Shown in pieces: positions 55,526 through 64,000 of a stretch of 64,000 nucleotides of DNA (the stretch's first letter is position 1; each line of letters begins with the position of its first letter). This DNA comes from Mesocentrotus franciscanus (lineage: Eukaryota; Echinodermata; Echinoidea; Camarodonta; Strongylocentrotidae): positions 31,323,820 to 31,387,819 of the forward strand of contig CP137675.1 of NCBI GenBank assembly GCA_037976565.1, written 5' to 3'. Made by a program: the position numbers and the translations under genes. The notes under the pieces were generated by a model. It was not told where the DNA came from, searched no databases, and saw only the letters and a list, made by a program, of their open reading frames with translations.

Positions 55526-56655
55526 CAAACAGGGAGGTGTAATACTAATACCATAATACTACTGCTAATTTACTGCAGCCAATTAAGTTGCATAAAGGCT
55601 GTGTTTATAATTTGGTGAGTACATAAATTCAGAAACATAAGGACAAGCTTAATACCAGATACGTTAAACGTTCTAAACATGATTGTTTTATGGTAAAAGA
55701 ATGATGTCTGTGAAAATGGTAGGTGTTTAAAACCCCTCTTAAGTGTTGGGAGCCCCGCAAATTTCATTTAAATTATTTGATCATGTAAAAAAATACATGT
55801 ACAACACAATATTTAACCGAATTTCCTCTTCAAACACATTTATTTAGAAAATTCTTGCAGAGCTGTGTGTTAAATGACTTCCTCTTTCACATAATTAGAC
55901 AATTTAAGTAAATTTTGCCATAAAATTTTCGGCAAATCTGGGGCTCCCAACACGTAAAAGGGGCTTTAACTTCTAACTGTTATCTATTGATACATTAGAG
56001 CCACCTTTTATGCCGTACAACAGTGATGATAATGATGACTAATAATTGAAATTAAGGAGCATGAAATTTGGTACGCCTACACCATCTCCCTCTCCAAGTT
56101 TGGGAAATAATGTACATGGCTGATAAAGATATTTTAATTTTCATAAGTTTTAGTTTTATTTTAAGGGTGAGAAAAGTGTTTAAAATTGTCCAAAGATATT
56201 TTTGATACCAAATTAGTAATTTAGATTTAAAGTTTTGGTCACATTGCAAGTCAATGTTTGCTATTTCGCATGTTTCTATTTCTTACTCTTTGTTTCCTTT
56301 ATTGAAAAGGCTACATTTGTTTTCACTCCACCATACAACACAGAGCTACGTGCACATCCATCATTTGCTACACGCACACGCGCTTTTTAAAAATTGATTC
56401 CAAACCAATACAAATCATTTTTAAAAATACAGTTGTTTTTCATCTTGACTTTATTCAATACATTTTCAATACATAGATTGTAAGATTGATGAGAAAAAAA
56501 ATGAAATTAGTTGTAATATAAAACAAATAACCCCGTCCAACCAAACACACTACTACCCCCTCCCCACCATGCGACACACATACCGCCCGACCACATATAA
56601 CACACACTGTTCCTAGCCTCCTCAGAATACCTCAACTTGGAGCGACAGACAAACA
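55526..56655. other. Unassigned intron DNA
   Basis: GGGAGCCCC/GGGGCTCCC words near 55748 and 55937 form weak inverted ends (TTAAAACCCCTCTTAAGTGTTGGGAGCC against GGGGCTCCCAACACGTAAAAGGGG), a possible 220-bp MITE at 55725-55970. No genes. Confidence 0.45.
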
Positions 56656-56659
56656 GAAA

Positions 56660-58010
56660 TAATCTATTTAAAACAAAAAAAAAAAGTTCATGAAAACTTC
56701 ACTTGTTCCCACTTCTGTAAATTTAAGGCCAATTTACCTGCCCTCCCTGCAATATTCTTTTCTTCTTCCCTAAATTCAAACAGCTCTTTTTGAAACTCCC
56801 CCAAAGACAATATTACGGACTTTCCCCTGCATCTATATATCCAATATTTCATTGCAAAAATAATTGTATTAAATATCTTTATTTGTGGGGAATTACCGGA
56901 CAACCCTAAATAAATATCCATCCAATCGACAGACCTTAATTCCCTCAGCTCAAACTTAGCTATTACATTCTGCCATAACCTTTGAACATGTACACACTCC
57001 CAGAACAAGTGTAAATATGTTTCAATCTTTTGCTTACTAAATGAGCACAAGTCATCTTCAACAAAGCCGAATATAAATAAGTGTTCTCTAGTATATATTG
57101 CTCCTTGAAGCAGTTTATGTTGAATTTCTCTTAGTCTGTTAACAAGAGTAACTTTCCTAGGCCTGCTAAATATCTCCCTCTATACCTCATTTGAAAAATC
57201 TGAAAATCCCCGTCCATCGTGAATTTGCAAAACCAATAAATTTTGTAACTTCTCTGTAAAATATTCATAAACCTTCCTCGATAATAAATCTCCGAGGAGC
57301 TTCACAGTACCGTTAAACTCCAATAAAAAATCATACTCTTTTACATCCGCTTCACTCCAGTTATCCCTTTTTTCCGCTTCTCAAAAAAGCTTCCCCAATA
57401 TTCCATACATCAACAATTTTGTTTCGTTTTAATCCTAAATGTTGAAAATGAGGTATTGACTGCATGCCTTTTTCAGCAAAAATATCTTTAACTGAAATTA
57501 TATTATTTCTAAAATTCCTCATAAAATATATATTTTTTTTTATTAAGAATTTTTTTTTGCTAAAAAAAATTGGATTATTCCTTTCTTCAAAATTCGTACA
57601 ACCTTCTAACTCTTCCCATGCTTTTATCATTTCTAAATAGAACTTAGGTACTTTGAAACTTAATAACTTGGAATCATAGTTACACAAGAAAATAAATTTA
57701 CCTCCTACCATCTTGAAGCAGAAATCAAAGTATAGCTTCCATCTCATTGATTTTCTCCGTACAATAGTCTTTTCACCCACATTACACGTTGGGTTTTTAC
57801 AAACGAGTCAAAATTAGTTATTCGCAACCCCCTTTATTATAACCTTGATACAATATTAATCTCTTAATTCGATCTTTCCCATTCCAAATAAATTCAAAAC
57901 ATATTTTCTGTATTTCCGATATGACCCACTTTGGAACCACCAGTGAAGCATAAACGTTTCTTGCAACATTACTACACCCCCTTCCTTCCTTTAAATCCAA
58001 TTAAAAATAG
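56660..58010 (-). pseudogene. L1-like LINE ORF2 C-terminal fragment
   Basis: Reading leftward: N-V-Y-A-S-L-V-V-P-K-W-V-I...F-x-W-N-G-K-D-R-I (57818-57960), then after a break R-R-K-S-M-R-W-K-L-Y-F...G-G-K-F-I-F-L-C-N-Y-D-S-K (57640-57780), and finally C-S-F-S-K...E-T-Y-L-H-L-F-W-E-C (57000-57050), the C-terminal zinc motif of L1-like elements. Stops and shifts separate the three pieces. An A-rich stretch ends it on the left near 56665-56685. Same family as the fragments at 1-1980. Confidence 0.75.
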
Positions 58011-58904
58011 TAAATCGTTTAGTCCTATCCCTTAAACCTCTAACATTTACCCAAATAAAATTCACACTATCTAGTGATTTTCTGTTCTATCTAGACAAAT
58101 ACTTAAACAAAAGGAAAGGCAGTTAGAATTCATCATCAATTGTAAAGTTCCCATGAAATTAATATATAATATAATTAGCCTCAAATGATAAACAACAGTT
58201 TCAATACATGCGCACCAAGTTGTAACTCGTGAGTATAGGCAGGAACATACACCCCTTACGCACAGACATGCCACAACACAGACAGCATACCAACACACTC
58301 ACCCATAACAATTCAATAGTGTAATAACTCCTTGATCTAATTCTTCAGTACACCCTCCGACCCCATGAGATAGATAAAGGGACAGCGAGATAGAGAGAGA
58401 TAGAGAGATAGGTAGGGAGGGAGAGATAAGGTCCATGGAGATTGGAGAGAGAGAGGTATTACAAATTCGATCGATAGCTGATTTTATTATCGGTACGCTT
58501 ACAAAGTAACGTTAGGCTAAAAAATATTGCCCAATTCATTATTTGACCAAATTAATATATTTTGTTTAGAAATATGAAAAATGAAAATGAATGGCTATGT
58601 AGATCAACATTCAAAAAGCTAATTGCGTCGTTCAATTTGATTTAGTAGCATGCGATTTCATACTCTTGTCACGGAGACGTGCAAAACGAGCATTCAATTT
58701 AGAAAAGCATGCAAGGAGCATTCAAGTTCGCGCCGGACAGACGGTGGTATGTATACGGGCATTCAATTTTGTGAATAGGCATACGTATTTTACATTTGTG
58801 CATTGTTTTTCATTTGATTTTAATTTGTCCCTTTGTATACTTCTGTTTGAATAATTTATGCAAATTTTACTTGTAGGAATGACATGCGTATTCGTATGTT
58901 ATTA
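58011..58904. other. Unassigned intron DNA
   Basis: GATA/GAGA-type runs at 58375-58460. The frame at 58666-58854 has no motif, although GCATTCAATTT recurs three times within it. Confidence 0.45.
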
Positions 58905-59270
58905 GGGGGGCGAATGGGCGCGCCAGCTTAGGGGTTCTAGGCATTTTATTACGGTCAGATGAGCATATTTTGATACCTTATTTGTGACACTGGCAGGTCC
59001 ATGACATGACATGGAGTCCATGGGGCGGAGCCCCCAGAAGCTTAGGGGTTTAAGGCATTAACTAACGGTGAGATGAACATCCAGGGGACGGAGCCCCCGC
59101 AAGCTCAGGGGTTTTAGACATTTAATTATGGTCAGATGAGCATATTTTGATACCTCATTTGTAATACAGGCAGGTCACTATTCTTTCTTTCTCTTTAACA
59201 TACTTTTTCAAAAAGTGTGGGGCTCAAGCTCCCCGCCCCGGAGCCCCGCCGTAAATTTGGGAATTTGTCA
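58905..59270 (-). mobile_element. Fragment of the hAT-like element family, inverted
   Basis: ATTACGGTCAGATGAGCATATTTTGATACCTTATTTGTGACACTGGCAGGTC and GGGGCGGAGCCCCCAGAAGC are the reverse complement of the 200-bp units in copies A and B. About one and a half units are present, without recognisable ends. Confidence 0.7.
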
Positions 59271-61510
59271 TTTTCCAACAAACGCATAAAAAAGTATAAT
59301 TTACAAAAAAAGTAAGAAAAAATCCCGGAAAAACATGTCATTTCAGCCACATTTGTAAATTACTGGTATCGAAATAGTAATAAACCAAGTTTGAATTTGA
59401 TTGGGGGCAACTTCAGTACGCCAGTGTCTTTACTAATGATAATAAAATGCTAAATGATAAATAAAATATCAGATCATCTGAAATGCTTTTGTGATACTAA
59501 AAGTTTTCATATATGCATTTCTTAATTGAACATGTTGCCGTTTTCGCAGATGATATTCACAACAGTGTTAAGCATGGGAAAATTTCGGGTTTTAAAGATC
59601 TCTTTAAAAACTGATGTTTAAAAGAAATCATATTCCTATTCTGTATGACTGAGTAGCTATCATAATAAGGAATAAAGTGAACAAGGTCTGACTGATGAAA
59701 CCATTCAGAGCAGCATGTGCCCCCGCCCTCAGAAGATGAAGATTTTTTTGGAAATTGATGCATAATGGCTCGATTTGGTGCATACTTTTTGCCAAATTAA
59801 AAAGAAAATCAGTCTTAAGTTCAACTAACAAGAACAAGCTCAAATCAAATGTAGGCTGGCTTACGTTAAAAGCATCGTTTAACAATGTTAAACCTGCATG
59901 GCCCTACGTGTTATCAGCGTCTATGATGTGGTGTAATATTGAAACCCTACAAAAATTGCGCTTCAAAATGATCATGAAGTGCCTCCAAAAAAAAAAAATC
60001 AAAAATCTTTGAGTGACCGGTTTTACCATACTCATTTTCCCAAATAGACTGTAGTGTTATAAACACCGTTAGGAAAACGAAAAATGAAATTTCGATTGCC
60101 AATCATAAATATCTTGATAATCAGACAGGCGATCGGCATGTAAAAGTCATGGGATTCCTGACTGACCTAAAGGTTTATAATTATGATTGCAGCATGAGCT
60201 AAATCCAGGATTTTGTTTCAGAATCCGAGGCGATGTTACCGAGTAACTATAATGATGGGAAATGCTAATTACATGCAGCATCACTCTCCCCCGCCCTCCC
60301 TTACGTCATACATATTTACATTTTATAGTTCTCTTCCTCCTGGCCTTCCTCCTTCTCTTCTCCTTCTTTTCCTTTCCTTTTCCTTCTCCTTTTCCTCTTT
60401 CTCCTTCTCTTCCTCTTCCTTTTTTGAAAATGGTAGTGGGGCAGCCGCCCCCTGCCCCCCCCCCTGAGGCGCCAAAAAATCGGAGGCTGAACAGCATTAA
60501 AAGACATGGGCATGATGGAAGCAAAATACAATGATGAATAAAGAAAAAGATGTAAAATGAAAAGAAAAAAAAAAAATCAATACTCAATCAATATTAATAA
60601 AAACAAACCGTTTAAGAAATAACCTCATTCATGATGAAAAGTAGGAGGATATTTATAAAGAGAAGTATCAGCCAAAAAAAATAATTATATCTTGGTGTAA
60701 TATGGCACAATTAAGTTAATATTAACCTCATAAGTAAACAGTACCAAAATCTCCTATAACCTGCGGGAATATGAAGGAGGGAACAACACACACGCCCACG
60801 CACACACACACACACACACGCACACGCATACACACAGTCATACACAAAGATCGTATAAACACATTTTTAGTTTAAATTTCACCTTAAGATTTTTCTTTTA
60901 AGGCTGCCATCCTAGTCAAGTATCGCTTATGATTGCCGTCTCCTGCACTTTTCTTTCCACATACAGGTCGGATAATATGTTATATACAGGGGCGGCGATT
61001 TATTTTCATGACCGGGGGAGGGGGACGAAATGTTAGGTGCAAGGGAGCAAAGCGAACGAGAGGGGCGAAGGTGGCGGAAGTGACTATCCCTTCGCAAGTT
61101 TTTGAAGTTTTGTTTACAGATTTTCTACAATATTTACTTGTACATTTCGAAGGATATTATGCGAAGGAGCGTAGCGACCGAGCAAGAAGATTTTTGCATT
61201 TTTATTAGTCTAAACGCTGCACTGTAAAGCCTCTTTAAAGAGTGCGGAGTCCCTAAATTTAATGGAAAATTTCTCTTAAATGTTATAATGATATGAGACT
61301 CAATTGTAGGTGTTCATACGAATATTAGGCCTGCCTGCTACAATTCAACAGGTACTCCAAATCCATTTAACACTTTGAAAGTGAAAACCCTAGCTGTTTA
61401 CCCTCAACATTATTTCGCCTTTTTCAGAACGGTCAGCGTATGTTTCTGAATTTATATGCTGACCAGATTATAAACAGCAATCATATAGCTTGGCTGTAGC
61501 AAAACAACAT
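59271..61510. other. Unassigned intron DNA with low-complexity tracts
   Basis: The inverted partner of 13537-13640 is at 60078-60184. A CTTCCTTTTCC-type tract lies at 60330-60425, followed by a C-rich GGCAGCCGCCCC patch. (CA)n is at 60786-60835. GCGAAGGAGCGTAGCGACCGAGC is at 61158-61182. No gene is supported. Confidence 0.5.
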
Positions 61511-61514
61511 CATG

Positions 61515-61840
61515 GTTCTTTTAGCATGGAAAGATAGAGAAAGAGAGGGGGATGGGGCGGATGGAAGAAAGAGGAATAAAAGGGAGAGAAAGATAGTGAG
61601 AAAGAGGGAAGGAGATGTAACATATATGTAGAGAGAGAGAGAGAAATAGAATACCACTAATGCAAGAACATTCGCGACGAAATTTGCGACGAAATATGCA
61701 ACAAGTCGCAAATTCTGTCGCGAATAATTCACGACGAAATTCACGACGAAATATGCGACGTCGCATGTTTCGTCGTGAATTTCACACTAAAGCTTCGTGA
61801 TTTCACGATTCGCAATATCCCTTTTGGGCCATCATATGAA
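61515..61840 (-). repeat. GA tract and CGACGAAATTYGCGACGAAAT repeats, relative of 55255-55525
   Basis: (GA)n at 61620-61648, then repeated ACGACGAAAT words in both orientations (61672-61785), then ACGATTCGCAATATCCCTTTTGGGCC. Reverse complement matches 55255-55525 outside the central palindrome, which that copy lacks. Confidence 0.6.
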
Positions 61841-62293
61841 TGAGGGGTCCGGCCCAATTTTGGTAACTACTGATCATTGATTGCTTCCCCTAACTTTCAC
61901 GGCTTGCAACGAACAGTCACGTATCACTTATCACGTTCACGTTCACGTCTCGCGCCCTTTCGTGAAACAGGTCACCCAAATCTACAAAGTGTTGGGTTAC
62001 GTGACCCAACAATTTGTTGATTTGCTATATGCAATCTACGAAAGCTCACGTAAATTGACGCTGGCGTTAAAAAAAATAATGCAAATTGTCATTGAGAAGA
62101 GACTAATGGCAAAAAAGCTGCTTCAGGCCATACGCGCCAGAATCTGTTGTGTAACTCTGTGGTTTACTCTGCGTATATGTATGCTCGACTAATTTAGTAA
62201 ATGGATGAAACAAATACTACTACCATTACTTCTTGTACTAAAATAAAATGTAAAAAGTATAAAATAAAGTATCTTGTACGGTGCAATGATCAC

Positions 62294-62357
62294 GATCGCA
62301 AGGAAAAGCCATGATGAACATGATAAACATTCTCGCATGTGAGAATGTTCATCATCA
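62294..62357. repeat. Hairpin inside the MULE
   Basis: ATGATGAACATGATAAACATTCTC and GAGAATGTTCATCATCAT pair around GCATGT. Confidence 0.55.
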
Positions 62358-62560
62358 TCTGCATATGGCAACTTTAGCTAATCATTAATGATTAAATAAT
62401 GCGATTAAAAATGAATGAGACACCCATATGGCTTGCCATATTCCACTTCCAGTAGTTCAAAAAGTCATGCATAACTTTACAAGCATGCATCTTTATGAAA
62501 CACTAGGCCAGGCCATCACCAGTCTTACTCTTACTCTGTCTCACTCGACTCGGGAGACTG

Positions 62561-62641
62561 ACGTGGACGTCTTTAGGCAATGTGACGTCCTTTTAAGTGC
62601 CCTTAAAAGGACGTCACATTGCCTTAAAAGGACGTCCACGT
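62561..62641. repeat. Long near-perfect hairpin inside the MULE
   Basis: ACGTGGACGTC...GGCAATGTGACGTCCTTTTAAG pairs with CTTAAAAGGACGTCACATTGCC...GACGTCCACGT around a tiny loop. It contains TGACGTC, the core of CRE-type sites, on both arms. Confidence 0.65.
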
Positions 62642-63087
62642 AGCAGTCCACGTTCTCGTCGTGCAAATCTAAAAGTCCCTATTGTCACAAGTATACGCGC
62701 TGTATGTAACAATGAAAAATCTACATGACAATAGAATATATTAACGAACCAGACAGAACAGGTTGGGACATGTCTGCAAAGCCAGACAGCGGCCGGACCA
62801 CGTCATGACTAGTCTTAGTAACAAGCGCTTGCAATTTTAAAAATATTGATTAAACACTCACGTCACGTTTTGGTAGACGTGATCATTCGTGTTTTACTGG
62901 CGTGGAAAACAACGAATGGTAGGCCCTACACTTCGTAAATTAGAGTCACCTATTTTACGAAACAGCGCAAAACGTGAACGTGACACGTGATACGTGATAC
63001 GTGACTGTTCGTTGCAAGCCAACTTTCACTCCCCTCCCCTAATTCATCTCATTTATTCAATGACAATCTTGTGCTTCCTCTACTCAG

Positions 63088-63235
63088 ATGGAAAACGAGG
63101 TTACGCTGAGGTGGTCGAGTGGCAGAGAGCTACTGATGGGAATGATATCAATGATCTAGATGATGAAGACGTGGATCTAAAAGGACTCGATTTCAAAATA
63201 GGACATCCAATTGGCTGTGCTATCTTTGTTTTTAG
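63088..63235 (+). CDS. Exon 3 of the IFI44-like GTPase
   Basis: Acceptor CTTCCTCTACTCAG, donor TTTTTAG/GTGAGC. The split codon G/AT gives D126; the exon covers residues 126-174 and leaves two bases. It begins D-G-K-R-G-Y-A-E-V-V-E-W, passes an acidic stretch (N-D-I-N-D-L-D-D-E-D-V-D-L) and ends G-H-P-I-G-C-A-I-F-V-F. The last part is a hydrophobic beta-strand preceded by a His, like the I-H-C-V-A-F-V-F strand in IFI44 after the DxxG loop. The acidic piece is probably a surface loop. Only 68 bp of old intron remains between the MULE and the exon, enough for a branch site and pyrimidine tract. Confidence 0.8.
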
Positions 63236-63682
63236 GTGAGCAAACACGTGCCAAAAGGGTTTAATCTTATGCCCATTGCGCACAAGGCGTCATTTCTATA
63301 GAGTCATTACCTGCCAATCCTTTGAAGGGAGTTAGCCCATGTGTTTGGCATTCCAAAAAGTGTTTACACCATTCGTCCTGCATACAATAAATTATATAGC
63401 TGCTTTCACACTGCAAACACAAATAGTTGATTATTTTCACATTCCGGTGATTCGTCGGTAGTTGCATAGGCATTGCAACTACTGGCAAACACGACGAAAA
63501 ATCGAAATCGAAAAATCCATCTCTTATATTGGCGTGTCAAGTCTTTCTCTAACAACTCCTTAATGCGAAATCAATTTCGAAAACATCATTATTCGTTTTT
63601 CTCCTTTATCCTACTCATTTATTAATTTCCTTCTTCTAAAAAATAGGTGTCGTAATCTTGTCTCTCTTGATATTTTCCACAG

Positions 63683-63753
63683 CGCCCGGGAGGACGTAGA
63701 TTTTAATATTCCTGAACAAGCTGAGGTCATTGCTTTCCTACATAGCCATCAGG
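63683..63753 (+). CDS. Exon 4 of the IFI44-like GTPase (gene continues off the window)
   Basis: Acceptor ATTTTCCACAG, donor CATCAGG/GTAAGA. The split codon AG/C gives S175, then A-R-E-D-V-D-F-N-I-P-E-Q-A-E-V-I-A-F-L-H-S-H-Q to residue 198, plus one base. The serine directly after the C-A-I-F-V-F strand and the following helix correspond to the helix after this strand in IFI44-type G domains. The T-K/H-x-D guanine-specificity motif and the C-terminus should lie in exons right of 64000. The intron before it is only 447 bp, in contrast to introns 1 and 2. Confidence 0.75.
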
Positions 63754-63850
63754 GTAAGATTTTATCCTCCATATGTGTACTTATTCTTCATTCCATTATC
63801 TACTCATTTGCCCAAGTTTTTTTTCGAGGCCCTGTCCAAACTGACATTTT

Positions 63851-63880
63851 TTGTGTGTGGGTGCGTGTGTGTGTGTGTGT
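63851..63880 (+). repeat. (GT)n microsatellite in intron 4
   Basis: Interrupted GTGTGTG run about 100 bp after exon 4. Confidence 0.7.
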
Positions 63881-64000
63881 GAAAAAAAATACATTGCGTC
63901 TGGATCAGATAGTGTACGACCATGACGTTCCTTTTAGAAACCAACCTAAGGCAATTTCATTAGTCTTGTGTGCTACCTCAGATTAAAATGTGCAAACATG

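Larger units (their letters stand above)
61901..63020. mobile_element. Mutator-like (MULE) non-autonomous element with 9-bp duplication
   Basis: Ends GGCTTGCAACGAACAGTCAC and GTGACTGTTCGTTGCAAGCC start long inverted repeats of over 100 bp, including CACGTTCACGT and TTTCGTGAAAC/TTTTACGAAAC words. The 9-bp direct repeat AACTTTCAC (61892-61900 and 63021-63029) is exact. Long TIRs with 9-bp duplications define Mutator-like elements. No transposase. It ends 68 bp before the exon 3 border at 63088. Its end sequence was also captured in the inverted duplication at 28431-29468. Confidence 0.8.

Noticed and set aside
55238..55618. 126-codon Ser/Leu-rich frame
   Set aside because: Translation of a (CT)n microsatellite.
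61881..62192. 103-codon frame
   Set aside because: Starts outside and runs through the MULE terminal repeat; no known domain.

Overview
The window is eukaryotic, most likely from a marine invertebrate deuterostome, with a sea urchin or other echinoderm as my best guess. The evidence is spliced coding exons with GT/AG borders, AT-rich non-coding DNA, a tRNA-derived SINE with an AGCGC...TATATAA/(ATT)n tail, a gypsy element with very short LTRs, L1-like and I-like LINE remnants, and very many TIR elements. The species assignment is inference; no rRNA, mitochondrial or diagnostic single-copy gene is present.

One host gene can be supported. It lies on the + strand and spans nearly the whole window: exon 1 (4777-4915), exon 2 (47366-47602), exon 3 (63088-63235) and exon 4 (63683-63753), continuing past the right edge. 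All four exons have consensus splice sites and their phases (1, 1, 2, 1) join without a frame break into a 198-residue N-terminal part. It holds a Walker A P-loop (GNAGCGKT), a DxxG motif (DNRG) and a hydrophobic beta-strand like that in interferon-induced protein 44 (IFI44)-like GTPases. Intron 1 is 42.45 kb and intron 2 is 15.5 kb. A perfect palindromic Rel/NF-kB-type site lies about 340 bp upstream of the ATG.

Nearly everything else is mobile or repetitive DNA. 1-2.0 kb: an L1-like LINE in inverted halves, cut by a small palindromic element. 3.1-4.1 kb: a degenerate minisatellite repeat, with an inverted relative at 43.2-44.5 kb. 6.4-8.0 kb: a non-autonomous hAT-like element with an exact 8-bp target duplication. 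8.1-10.9 kb: a cluster of hairpin elements plus a possible Crypton-type first exon. 13.3 kb: a pogo/Tigger-like MITE. 14.6-14.9 kb: a SINE. 15.7-18.25 kb: a composite repeat ending in five 140-bp units. 18.5-23.0 kb: a degenerate gypsy element. 23.7-26.2 kb: two TTAA-type MITEs around another TIR element. 27.2-27.6 kb: a 15-bp minisatellite. 28.2-29.6 kb: a LINE tail and an inverted duplication. 31.7-32.2 kb: a CR1/L2-like LINE remnant. 38.6-41.0 kb: CACTA-like repeats and a C2H2 zinc-finger ORF. 42.4-47.3 kb: further MITEs and tandem repeats. 48.6-51.5 kb: nested hAT-like elements. 51.8-55.3 kb: an I-like LINE, internally duplicated and hit by a TTAA MITE. 56.7-58.0 kb: an L1-like LINE tail. 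61.9-63.0 kb: a Mutator-like element ending 68 bp before exon 3.

The transposons appear to have expanded the introns of a putative innate-immunity GTPase gene, bringing in arrays of sites resembling nuclear-receptor elements and several inverted repeats. No bacterial-type system, CRISPR array or operon is present.
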